From Methylotuvimicrobium sp. KM2 (GTDB lineage: Bacteria > Pseudomonadota > Gammaproteobacteria > Methylococcales > Methylomonadaceae): DNA of 64,000 bases. The DNA is taken from positions 2,860,300 through 2,924,299 of the forward strand of contig NZ_CP150634.1 of assembly GCF_038051925.1 (NCBI RefSeq). The letters run 5' to 3'. This document shows positions 29,592 through 38,536 of the stretch, one piece after another (position 1 is the stretch's first letter; the number at the start of each line of letters is the position of its first letter). The notes below the pieces were generated by a model that saw only the letters and a program-made list of their open reading frames with translations, had not been told where the DNA came from and made no database searches. The position numbers and the translations under genes were made by a program.

Positions 29592-30253
29592 GGACTCACC
29601 TCTTTGATCAATTGAATAATAATTTTTGCCGCCGTCACGCCATCAGGAGCCCACGCATCGGCCCCCACTTTTTTATATAATTCCGGGTCGAATCGATAGG
29701 GCGCTCCACCAACCGCCAACTTTATTTTGTTTTCCAAGCCTCGCTCCTTTAATAAGGATCGAACTTTGATCGAGCCATTCTCGCCGGTTGCGGTATGCAC
29801 CATCATGGCTGAGATCGCGATGACTTGTGCGTCGTTTTCAACGGCTTCGTCGACAAATTTTTCGGCGCTAATATTGATGCCTAAATCGATGACATCGACC
29901 ATCAGCGATTTTAAACAACCTATCACGATACGTTTACCCAGCGAGTGCAAATCGCCATAGGCGGCTCCGATCACCACTTTGCCGATCGCCTCCGGTGCGC
30001 TGGTGAATTTCTCCAGCATTCGCTCGGTCACTTCGGAGGCGATTTGCGCCGTCATGAAATGTTGAGCCAAATTGGAATCGGGATCCTGTTCGATGCGCGC
30101 CATCATGGCTTCCACGGCAGGAATGACCAAATTGAACACAATATTTTCAGGACTGTAACCGTCCTGAAGAGCCCCGTCGACCACGGCCAATGCCGCCTGT
30201 TTATCGGTTTCGAAAACCGCTTCGTTGTATGCCTGCACATAACGACTCAACAT
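29588..30253 (-). CDS. Methyltransferase cognate corrinoid protein
   Basis: A 221-residue cobalamin-binding methyl carrier. An N-terminal four-helix cap (about 1-85, including NLVIPAVEAMM) precedes a Rossmann-like B12 domain with GDLHSLGKRIVIGCL near 107 (the DxHxxG motif that supplies the lower-ligand His) and VGGAPY near 183. This is the architecture of MtaC/MttC/MtbC. It lies 12 bases after the activator gene and overlaps the methyltransferase gene by four. No cognate substrate methyltransferase (MtaB, MttB, MtmB type) is in the window. Confidence 0.9.
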   Translation of the reverse strand: MLSRYVQAYNEAVFETDKQAALAVVDGALQDGYSPENIVFNLVIPAVEAMMARIEQDPDSNLAQHFMTAQIASEVTERMLEKFTSAPEAIGKVVIGAAYGDLHSLGKRIVIGCLKSLMVDVIDLGINISAEKFVDEAVENDAQVIAISAMMVHTATGENGSIKVRSLLKERGLENKIKLAVGGAPYRFDPELYKKVGADAWAPDGVTAAKIIIQLIKEVSP

Positions 30254-30265
30254 ATTCCGGCCCCC

Positions 30266-31930
30266 TTATGCCATCGGCTGCAAGCGCAATTGATCGATAA
30301 AACTTTCTTCATAACTACTGATCCCGCCTAAATTAATCGCTTTCGTCTTGCTTATGATCGCATTTAAACGAGCATTTGCATTTCGGTCCAGCAACAACTG
30401 CTCGCACCCGGCCAGACTCGCATTCGCAAGACGTTTGAATCTGTCGACCGGTAAACGAGGCAACAAGCCGACACGCATCGCATTATGCAAATCGAGGTGT
30501 TGCCCCAAACTACCGCAAATCCAAACCGCCTGTAAGTCGCTTGGTTTCAAATCGGCAAACCCGAGCAATTGCAACATGGCTGCAGCGGTCGAAGCCTTGG
30601 CTCGTTGAAAAATATCGATATCGCTACCAAAAATCGTCGACTGAGCATTGTTGGCATCAAGCCGATAACCCGTACCGCTCGGCTGCAATGATTGGGTAAA
30701 GCGACCGGAAGGTTTGAGTACCTGTTTGTCCAACATCACGGCAATCGCATCGATGAAGCCGCTCGCGCAATAGCCTCGAATCGGCTGGTCGCCAATTGTG
30801 GAAATCAGCCAACGCTCGCCGTCAGCGCGTACGCGATATATGGCGCCTGTTTCAGCCGTCAAGCCATTGCGCATCCCTACCCCTTCAAACGCCGGACCGC
30901 CCGGAACCGATGTCACCCATGCCGTAGTACCGTCCCACAGAGCAATTTCAGTATTGGTTCCCAAATCCGCCAACAGCCTCGGCTCGGGTTGCTCAGTTAT
31001 ACCTGTGGCCAAAAGATCGGCCAATAAATCCGAACCGACAAAACCGGCCAATGGTTGAACGATCGATATATCCGCATGGGGCATACGCCAATCTTGACGC
31101 CACGCGGCTATATCATCGATTCGGTACTCGACAGCAGTATGCCAGTTTTCAAGCCGATAAAGATCATCGCTATCGTTACCACCGCCAATCAACATTAACA
31201 TGACGGTGTTTCCGACAATGCTAATCTTCCCGGTTTCGGCAAGGACATGAGCCACTTCCCCAAAATCTCGGCTTAATATATCTCGAATACCATCCAAGAT
31301 AGCCTTGCGCCCTTCGGTCATCAAGCACCGCGAGGCTTGAACGTCCAATCGCCGGGCATCCAATCGAGTCAAGACATCAGCGCCGTGAGCCACTTGGGGA
31401 TTGATGCCTACTCGGCAACCGATGAGCCGAGCGGTATGACGATTCCAAATAGACAAACGAATATGAGTCGTTCCTAGGTCGACCGCAATGCCATACGGTT
31501 TCCGAACCTCGTCGGTCACTTTCGAAAACACGACCGTAGGCCACTGGTATCGATCCGGACTCCTCCATTGCGACGGCGGAGCAGGATGGGCAAGGTAGGT
31601 TTCACCGTCACTCAAAGGCCTTAATTGACAAGCGAGCCTGCAGCCTTGCGCCAATTGATCCGGCAATAATTTCTGCCGTTCCGCCGGTGTCGGCGGATTG
31701 AACCGGCCGGAAATCACTTGTATCAAACAAGCGCCGCAAGTACCCAGCCCGCCACAGGCCGCACGAACACGAATTTCGGTGTGATCGAGCGCTTCTCGAA
31801 CCGATGACGAACCGGACAGGTAAAGCTCTAAATCGCAATCATCCGTTCTCACACGCAACCGGTGATGTTTTTGTTGATCAATAGATTCTAAATTTTTTGG
31901 CATCGGTCTTTTAGCCGCAATTCCGGACAC
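30266..31930 (-). CDS. Corrinoid reductive activator (RACo-type: 2Fe-2S plus ASKHA domain)
   Basis: A 554-residue protein that probably uses ATP to reduce inactive cob(II)amide back to Co(I). The N-terminal ferredoxin-like domain has CGGLGTCGAC near residue 58 and a later cysteine in GCRLACQL near 93. A DUF4445/ASKHA ATPase follows, with GIAVDLGTTHIRLSIWN near 147, LADLGTNTEIALW near 319 and VWICGSLGQHLDL near 470. The start may be 31930 or the ATG at 31903. It is the promoter-proximal gene of the operon; a repeat lies 33 bases upstream. A corrinoid activator is expected wherever a corrinoid methyl carrier works catalytically. Confidence 0.88.
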   Translation of the reverse strand: MSGIAAKRPMPKNLESIDQQKHHRLRVRTDDCDLELYLSGSSSVREALDHTEIRVRAACGGLGTCGACLIQVISGRFNPPTPAERQKLLPDQLAQGCRLACQLRPLSDGETYLAHPAPPSQWRSPDRYQWPTVVFSKVTDEVRKPYGIAVDLGTTHIRLSIWNRHTARLIGCRVGINPQVAHGADVLTRLDARRLDVQASRCLMTEGRKAILDGIRDILSRDFGEVAHVLAETGKISIVGNTVMLMLIGGGNDSDDLYRLENWHTAVEYRIDDIAAWRQDWRMPHADISIVQPLAGFVGSDLLADLLATGITEQPEPRLLADLGTNTEIALWDGTTAWVTSVPGGPAFEGVGMRNGLTAETGAIYRVRADGERWLISTIGDQPIRGYCASGFIDAIAVMLDKQVLKPSGRFTQSLQPSGTGYRLDANNAQSTIFGSDIDIFQRAKASTAAAMLQLLGFADLKPSDLQAVWICGSLGQHLDLHNAMRVGLLPRLPVDRFKRLANASLAGCEQLLLDRNANARLNAIISKTKAINLGGISSYEESFIDQLRLQPMA

Positions 31931-31962
31931 TATCTTGGAGGGTGGAACTCATATTACTATAG

Positions 31963-32052
31963 TAACGTTCATGAAGGTCCGGCAATCGATCGTCCCGGCA
32001 AATGAAAGTTCTCTGGTGGCGGAGGGTGCGGTCACTCGCCCGATAGGACGCC
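31963..32052. repeat. Partial copy of the 5752 palindrome
   Basis: TAACGTTCATGAAG, CCCGGCAAATGAAAGTTC and GGTCACTCGCCCGATAGGAC repeat the left arm of 5752-5990. It occupies the divergent promoter region between the corrinoid operon and the REC-kinase gene, leaving little other intergenic sequence. Confidence 0.55.
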
Positions 32053-32101
32053 GGTGCCTATTTTTGATCTACGATGATGATAAATGAATTTTGAGGTCTT
32101 G

Positions 32102-33376
32102 ATGTCAAACGATACCACGAGCATTGATAAGCGCCCTAGCATTCTGATAGTTGACGACGAAAGCGTCAATCTTTCGGTTTTCGGACAATGTTTGATGACG
32201 GATTATGCGGTATTGGTGGCAACATCGGGCGCTAAAGCCTTGGAAATTGCAAATAATACCTCACTAGACCTCATATTGTTGGACATCATGATGCCCGGCA
32301 TGGATGGTTACGAAGTCATTAAAGCGTTGAAGGCTAATCCGAAGACGCAAGACATTCCTGTCATTTTCGTGACGGCCTTGACCTCCGAACTAGACGAAAC
32401 GTTCGGTTTTTCATTGGGTGCGGCGGATTACCTCTATAAACCCTGCAACTTATCGATATTATCGGTTAGGGTCAACTCACAGATAGAACTAAAAAAAGCG
32501 CGCGAGCGCTTACAAAATCAAAATATCCATCTCGAGGCGGAACTGCAAAAACGCTTACAGGAACATCAATTGATTCAATCCGAACTGATGCAATCGGAAA
32601 AACTCGCCGCGATCGGTCAATTAGCGGCAGGAATCGCACACGAAATTAATAATCCCTTGGGGTTTATTTTTTCCAACCTCAATTCTTTTCAAGAATATGC
32701 CCTCGAAATTTTCGACTTGATCGACCAATACGACAATCAACTTTCCAAATGCCGGCCCCAACCGGACTGTCTCTCGAAATTACAAGACTTGAAGCAGCAA
32801 AAAGACTGGAATTTTTTGCGCGAGGATATCGCCGATCTGATTAGCGAATCCAAAGAGGGTTTAACCCGAGTGCGAAATATCGTCCGTGCCTTCAATCAAT
32901 TCACCGATGACAACGGCCAAGACTGGCAGCAATGCGATATCAAGCTGAGCTTGGAGACGACCTTAAAAGTGTTCGTCTGCAGCCAACATATCCAATGCCG
33001 TATTCGCAAAGAATATGGCGACACGCCCGAGATCGAATGCATTCCTCAACTCATGAATCAAGTTTTTTTGAGTTTGCTGACCAATGCCTGGCAAGCCGTC
33101 GGCGAATCCGGTGAAATCATCATACGAACCGGTACCGATGACAAACAGATCTGGGTGGAAATTGCAGATGACGGCCCCGGGATTAGTCCGGAGCATCTGC
33201 ATCGATTATTTGAACCGTTTTTCACGACGCGCCCCATTGGCAAAGGCATCGGCCTTGGCTTATCGACCGCGAATAATATCGTCCGAGCTCATCATGGCAG
33301 AATCGATGTTTCGAGCCAAATCGGAGAGGGCGCCAGTTTTAAGATTTGGTTGCCTATTCATCAAACGCATGACTGA
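32102..33376 (+). CDS. Receiver-histidine kinase fusion protein
   Basis: A 424-residue soluble kinase with an N-terminal receiver (about 12-130: ILIVDDESVN, LILLDIMMPGMDGYE, YLYKP), a coiled-coil linker, and a kinase core. The phospho-His is in LAAGIAHEINNPLGFIFSNL near 195, and the HATPase has LTNAWQAVG, EIADDGPGI and GIGLGLSTANNIV. Such REC-HK proteins relay from an upstream kinase. It is divergent from the corrinoid operon, 170 bases away, so it may join that circuit. ATG 32102 is chosen over 32084 because the receiver motif begins at the usual distance. Confidence 0.9.
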   Translation: MSNDTTSIDKRPSILIVDDESVNLSVFGQCLMTDYAVLVATSGAKALEIANNTSLDLILLDIMMPGMDGYEVIKALKANPKTQDIPVIFVTALTSELDETFGFSLGAADYLYKPCNLSILSVRVNSQIELKKARERLQNQNIHLEAELQKRLQEHQLIQSELMQSEKLAAIGQLAAGIAHEINNPLGFIFSNLNSFQEYALEIFDLIDQYDNQLSKCRPQPDCLSKLQDLKQQKDWNFLREDIADLISESKEGLTRVRNIVRAFNQFTDDNGQDWQQCDIKLSLETTLKVFVCSQHIQCRIRKEYGDTPEIECIPQLMNQVFLSLLTNAWQAVGESGEIIIRTGTDDKQIWVEIADDGPGISPEHLHRLFEPFFTTRPIGKGIGLGLSTANNIVRAHHGRIDVSSQIGEGASFKIWLPIHQTHD

Positions 33377-33401
33377 ATGATTAACTCTGCACAAACATCG
33401 A

Positions 33402-33935
33402 CTACCTATTGCTACCGGCATACTCGCCGATATACTCCACTTCCACTTCGGCAAGCCCTTTAACGCCAATCGCTTTAGCCGCGCCTTTCGATAGATCGAT
33501 CAAACGATTTTTGGCGAAGGGGCCGCGATCGTTCACGACCAAAATAATCGACCGGCCATTTTGCAAGTTAGTCACTTTGACTCTGGAAGGTAAAGGAAGC
33601 GTTTTATGCGCGGCGCTTAAACCTTCGGGATTAAACTTGACGCCCATCGCAGTGCGATTGCCGGATTCGGCGCCATACCAAGAAGCAATGCCTCTTTCCT
33701 TATATCCATTGGGATTGGTCAAGGGATAGTAGCGTTTGCCTCTAACTTGATAAGACCTATTATAAGGCGCATCCCTCTTGAATTCGATAACTCTATCGAA
33801 GCCATCATCCGGCACCGGCTGTTTGGAAGAACAGCCGAATAACATCGTAGCGACAATCGCCAAAACGGCGACGAACCCGAAATTACGTCCAAAGGGCAAA
33901 TGATACGGTTTTTTATGCAACAACTGAAAAGCCAT
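33402..33935 (-). CDS. rlpA: RlpA-family septal lipoprotein
   Basis: An outer-membrane lipoprotein with a double-psi beta-barrel, related to RlpA, which cleaves denuded peptidoglycan at the septum in some bacteria. A signal segment ends in the lipobox LFGC near residue 33. The barrel has GIASWYGAESGNRTAMG near 82, AAHKTLPLPSRVKVTNL near 110 and LVVNDRGPFAKNRLIDLSKGAAKAIG near 135, with the catalytic-type Asp of NDRGP. There is no C-terminal SPOR domain. The frame is open to 33968 and neither start has a good ribosome binding site. About 490 bases upstream (33936-34426) hold no gene I can identify. Confidence 0.88.
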   Translation of the reverse strand: MAFQLLHKKPYHLPFGRNFGFVAVLAIVATMLFGCSSKQPVPDDGFDRVIEFKRDAPYNRSYQVRGKRYYPLTNPNGYKERGIASWYGAESGNRTAMGVKFNPEGLSAAHKTLPLPSRVKVTNLQNGRSIILVVNDRGPFAKNRLIDLSKGAAKAIGVKGLAEVEVEYIGEYAGSNR

Positions 33936-34426
33936 AAGATACTTAAAATTCAATATATTAATTAGCATTCTTAAAATAGCTTAATAAACTTAACGTCTGC
34001 TGAAGAACAACTGGCGAATCGATACGAGCGCCAGAATATTTCCGCTTAAAACCCAAAAGTACCGATTATCATCACCGTCATTCTAACCGGCCGCGATTTG
34101 CAGTAAAATCTTAAATGTTACATACTCCCAGATCAAAAAGGGGGGCTTATAATCATTTTTGATTGAGTTCACGATACTACAAATCCAGCCGCAGCTCATC
34201 CATCAAATTTAAGCTCCTAATTAATCATACTCTCTCGATAATGCCCGGGACGCAGGCACCAATAAAAATTAGCGTCAACTCGGTTAATCTAAGTTTCCAC
34301 CTTCACCTATTTGCACATTTAGATTGCTGACAACCGGGACGATTGCAATGCCGCGGCATTTCGATAAACAAGACTTATGACCGAGTACGCTACGAAAACG
34401 ACCTACTCTCAACACGAGGAATTAAC

Positions 34427-36856
34427 ATGAACATCAACGAAGCAATTTCATTGACCCGAAATCCAAGTCTCTGGCTATTGCTATTTTACTTGATGACACC
34501 GTTTAATTTAGCCTGGTCTCAAGACGCACAACAAGCAACGGAACCCGAGACTAGCACCGAATCCGTCACGCTCGACCAAACCATCGAAGCCATTACGGAA
34601 CGTCGTAAAGCCCTGGAAAATGAAAGAACTGAAATCAAGCGGCGTTTGCAAAAAGCATCGGGCCAAGATGCCGAACTATTACAAAAGCAACTCGCACTGC
34701 TGGAGCAAACAGCGGCAACCTTTACCGCACAAATCATCGAACTCAATCGAACTCAGGAACTAGATGCTCAAAAAGCCGCCGACTTACAAGAAATTTCCCG
34801 ACTAGAAAAAGATCCTAAGCCTGAAAAACCCGTTTCAGTTTTGGATTTGGATCGCGCACGAGAGCAACTCGCCATAGAATCGGCCCGGGTTAAAGTAGTT
34901 CGCGCCAAAGTCGATTTGGCAAAAGAAGGCTTGGTGCAAGCGCAACTGGCATTTAAACAAACACAAGACAAACTGACTCAATTTCAAAGTCAAAATGGAG
35001 CAATCGAGCCCTTGCTGCTGAAAGCGACGGAATTCGAACATGATCTCGCCGAACAACAACAAACGCTTCGCGAACTGGAACTGAAAAACGAAGAAAAAAC
35101 GTTTTCAGTCTATGATACCCATCTTGAGCTATTACGTCGTCAAGTCGACTATTTACAGCAACACGCGCGCTTCGACAGTGCGGAATTAACCCAAAAAAAC
35201 GAGAGCATCCGCAAACATGAATTCGAACTGAACCGCGATTTATCTCGACTCAACGATCAGCAAGCAAAGGCGCAAAGCCTATTGGATCAAGCTAGGAAGC
35301 GACTGGAAGCGGCTTCTTTCGAAGATATACAAGCCATTGAAGAAACAGAAGCGCGCCGCCTGGAGTTAGAAGCCCTTAAATCGAAAACCGATGCTGCGCA
35401 ACGCGAACTAAAATTGCTTTCGGAAAAAAAGGAATTATGGCAAAAGCGCCATGCAGTATTCAACGAATCGGTCGAACTACAGGAATTACCGAACTGGCGA
35501 TCGCAGGCCAACTCAGCCATCACACAAATCGAACAAGAACAAGCCACTATCAAGCTTTGGCTCAGCGACTGGCAAAGCCGACTGAATGCGGTCGGCAGCA
35601 AATCGACACCGGACAAGTCCATTTGGCAATCCCGTCAAAGCGAACACATACAAAGCATTATCGACACATTGAACGATTTAAACGGTGCAATGGATGAAAG
35701 CCGCCGGCTTCATCAATACTTGATCGACGATATTAATGCCAGAACCTCGCAATACAACCTTCGCGACCGGATCAAAAGTTTAATCAACATGGAGATCAAT
35801 CATAATTCGCTATGGGATTGGCTTTATGCCTTCGCCATCGCGTCGATCACCTTCATTTTATTATTCGTTTTGCGTTGGTTCCTGATCCGTGGTTTAAAGC
35901 ATGCCGCCGAACGCCAACATTTTTCCCAAGCGAATGAAATTCTAAGCACCGTCAAACGCGCCAATCTCATATTCTTTCTAGTCATCGCTGTCTTTTTCGC
36001 ATCATTATCGCTAACGCTAGACCCCGCTACCGACACGACGATCGCCAAAATTACAAAAGTCGTTATCGCGCTACAGATCGCGATTTGGATGAGCGGTTTT
36101 ATAAAAGCCTGGATTTTCCGTATCCTGTCGCGCAAAACCAAGCGCGACGGCGCCAGCATGGGCGCATTGGCCATCCTCAATTTCACGAGCCAAATAGTGT
36201 TATGGTCGGTAGCATTATTGCTGATTCTGCAAAACCTCGGCATCGACATCACCGCCCTGATTGCCGGTCTCGGTATCGGCGGTATCGCGGTCGCCTTGGC
36301 GCTACAGCGCATCCTCAGCGACTTATTCGCATCGCTTTCCATCGTTCTCGACAAACCCTTCGTCATCGGCGATTTCGTCAATTTCGGCGATTATTTCGGC
36401 ACCATAGAACATATCGGCATCAAAACTACTCGATTGCGCAGCCTGACCGGCGAACAGATCATTTGCGCCAACGGCGAATTGCTCGATACCCGCATCCGCA
36501 ACTACAAGCGCATGCAAGAACGGCGGGTCGTCTTCAAGATCCGCGTGGTTTACGATACCCCCTATGAACAACTGCAACGCATTCCGGCCATGATCAAAGC
36601 TATCATCGAAGCGCAAGAAAACACGCGCTTCGATCGCGCGCATTTCGCACAATACGGCGATTTTTCGCTCGACTTCGAAATCGTCTATTATGTGCTAACC
36701 CCGGACTACGCCTTATATATGGACAAACAGCAGGCTATCAACCTTGATATCTACCAACAATTTCAACAGGAAGGCATCGAATTCGCTTATCCGACTCAGT
36801 CGCTGTATTTGCATCATAAGTCCGTTTCGGAGCCTAAATTATCTGAAATTGGTTAA
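34427..36856 (+). CDS. Large MscS-family mechanosensitive channel with periplasmic coiled coil
   Basis: An 809-residue inner-membrane channel of the KefA/MscK-like size class, which opens under membrane tension to release solutes. A signal peptide ends near WSQDA (residue 31). A long Glu/Gln-rich periplasmic coiled coil covers about 40-430. Several membrane helices start near 460, and the MscS core is near 600-790 with the pore-lining GIGGIAVALALQRILSDLFASL and the VGDFV-type strand seen as IGDFVNFGDYFGTIEHIGIKTTRLR. ATG 34427 has GAGGA six bases upstream; an open extension to 34343 lacks one. Confidence 0.92.
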   Translation: MNINEAISLTRNPSLWLLLFYLMTPFNLAWSQDAQQATEPETSTESVTLDQTIEAITERRKALENERTEIKRRLQKASGQDAELLQKQLALLEQTAATFTAQIIELNRTQELDAQKAADLQEISRLEKDPKPEKPVSVLDLDRAREQLAIESARVKVVRAKVDLAKEGLVQAQLAFKQTQDKLTQFQSQNGAIEPLLLKATEFEHDLAEQQQTLRELELKNEEKTFSVYDTHLELLRRQVDYLQQHARFDSAELTQKNESIRKHEFELNRDLSRLNDQQAKAQSLLDQARKRLEAASFEDIQAIEETEARRLELEALKSKTDAAQRELKLLSEKKELWQKRHAVFNESVELQELPNWRSQANSAITQIEQEQATIKLWLSDWQSRLNAVGSKSTPDKSIWQSRQSEHIQSIIDTLNDLNGAMDESRRLHQYLIDDINARTSQYNLRDRIKSLINMEINHNSLWDWLYAFAIASITFILLFVLRWFLIRGLKHAAERQHFSQANEILSTVKRANLIFFLVIAVFFASLSLTLDPATDTTIAKITKVVIALQIAIWMSGFIKAWIFRILSRKTKRDGASMGALAILNFTSQIVLWSVALLLILQNLGIDITALIAGLGIGGIAVALALQRILSDLFASLSIVLDKPFVIGDFVNFGDYFGTIEHIGIKTTRLRSLTGEQIICANGELLDTRIRNYKRMQERRVVFKIRVVYDTPYEQLQRIPAMIKAIIEAQENTRFDRAHFAQYGDFSLDFEIVYYVLTPDYALYMDKQQAINLDIYQQFQQEGIEFAYPTQSLYLHHKSVSEPKLSEIG

Positions 36857-36877
36857 TCCAGCCCTCAGGAAAACCCA

Positions 36878-38536
36878 TTGGCCAAGAAAGTAAGTCTAAA
36901 TCAAGGAAGCATCATCGCAAATGTCGTTCAAATACTCGGACGGCGGATTGTCTTGTCCGAAGTCGGTTGGGATAACGAAACGATCGCCTCGATCATCGAA
37001 TTGGGCGATGAAGACCCGGACAAACCTTATCTGTTACCGGGCTTTATCGATGCGCATGTGCATATCGAAAGCTCAATGCTGACGCCATCCGAATTTGCCC
37101 GGATCGCGTGCCGGCACGGCACCGTCGCTACCGTTTCCGACCCGCATGAAATCGCCAATGTGCTCGGACTGGACGGGATTCGCTTCATGTGCGATAGCGC
37201 CGCATCGACGCCGATGCCGATATTGTTAGGTGCACCTTCATGCGTGCCGGCGACGCCGTTCGAAACGTCCGGCGCGCGCCTCGATAGCGAACAACTGGCC
37301 CGGCTTTTCGAAAACCGTCAGGCGGGTTATTTATCGGAAGTGATGAATTACCCGGGAGTTTTGCACGAGGACGCCGAACTCATGAATAAATTGGTTTTGG
37401 CCAAGCGTTTCGACTGCCCGATCGACGGTCATGCGCCCGGCCTGAACGGCGAAGACCTCAAGCGCTATGCGGCAGCCGGCATTTCGACCGATCATGAATG
37501 CAGCACGCTCGATGAAGCCCGCGAAAAACTCGCGGTCGGCATGCATATCTTAATTAGGGAAGGTTCGGCGGCTCGCAATTTCGAGGCATTGCATCCGTTG
37601 ATCGACGAAGCTCCCGAGCGCGTGATGTTTTGCAGCGACGACAAGCATCCGGACGACTTGGTTGCCGGCCACATCAATTTCTTGGTCGCACGAGCCGTCG
37701 CGCACGGTCACAGCGTTTTCGATGCCTTGCGCTGTGCCTGTTGGAATCCGGTCGACCATTATGATTTGCCGGTCGGTCGCCTGCGGGTCGGCGAGCGCAT
37801 GGACGCCGTACTGGTCGAAAACCTGACCGGCTTTAACGTACTTTGCACCTGGATTGCCGGCCAAAAAGTCGCCGAGCACGGCAAGAGTCTGTTGACGTAT
37901 CACGCAACAAAACCCGTCAATCGTTTCGCCGCCGTACCGATCGACACATCCGATCTCGAAGTGCCGGCGAGCAGCGAGCAAATCCGTGTGATCAAAGCGT
38001 TCGATGGAGAGTTGTTCACGCAAGCTTTATTACGCACGCCTAAAATCGAGCATGACAAGATCGTGCCCGACATCGAATCCGACCGCCTATTACTAACCGT
38101 CGTCAATCGTTACGAAGCCGCCCGCCCGGCGCTGGCCTTTATCGAAGGCTTCGGCTTGCAACGAGGGGCGCTGGCGTCGAGCGTCGCGCACGATTCGCAT
38201 AACATCATCGCGGTCGGCGCCGATGCCGATGCCGTTTGCCGCGCAGTCAATGCGGTGATCGAGGCGCGAGGCGGCATTGCGGTTGCGGACCGGGAGCATG
38301 TCGAATTACTGCCGCTGCCTATCGCGGGCCTTATGAGCGATGCCGACGGCGATAGCGTCGCGGCGCGCTATGCCGAATTGGACGCATCGGCCAAGCGACT
38401 GGGTTCGCCGCTGCGCGCACCGTTCATGACTTTATCGTTCATGGCCCTGCTGGTTATTCCCGAATTGAAATTGAGCGACCGAGGTTTGTTCGACGGCCGG
38501 ACATTTTCCTTCACTCCACTGACGGTAACGCCGTGA
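36878..38536 (+). CDS. ade: Adenine deaminase
   Basis: Hydrolyses adenine to hypoxanthine and ammonia. The 552-residue amidohydrolase has the metal site PGFIDAHVHIESSML near 55, HGTVATVSDPHEIANVLG near 85, DGHAPGL near 187 and FCSDDKHPDDL near 250, and the extra C-terminal domain of Ade proteins. The start is TTG with AGGA seven bases upstream. It is followed immediately by xdhA (TGATG overlap), so hypoxanthine would pass to xanthine dehydrogenase. Confidence 0.96.
   Translation: MAKKVSLNQGSIIANVVQILGRRIVLSEVGWDNETIASIIELGDEDPDKPYLLPGFIDAHVHIESSMLTPSEFARIACRHGTVATVSDPHEIANVLGLDGIRFMCDSAASTPMPILLGAPSCVPATPFETSGARLDSEQLARLFENRQAGYLSEVMNYPGVLHEDAELMNKLVLAKRFDCPIDGHAPGLNGEDLKRYAAAGISTDHECSTLDEAREKLAVGMHILIREGSAARNFEALHPLIDEAPERVMFCSDDKHPDDLVAGHINFLVARAVAHGHSVFDALRCACWNPVDHYDLPVGRLRVGERMDAVLVENLTGFNVLCTWIAGQKVAEHGKSLLTYHATKPVNRFAAVPIDTSDLEVPASSEQIRVIKAFDGELFTQALLRTPKIEHDKIVPDIESDRLLLTVVNRYEAARPALAFIEGFGLQRGALASSVAHDSHNIIAVGADADAVCRAVNAVIEARGGIAVADREHVELLPLPIAGLMSDADGDSVAARYAELDASAKRLGSPLRAPFMTLSFMALLVIPELKLSDRGLFDGRTFSFTPLTVTP

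Noticed and set aside
33969..34426. TATAAT at 34147 as promoter of the large MscS gene
   Set aside because: No acceptable -35 box lies 16-18 bases upstream, and it is about 280 bases from the start codon.
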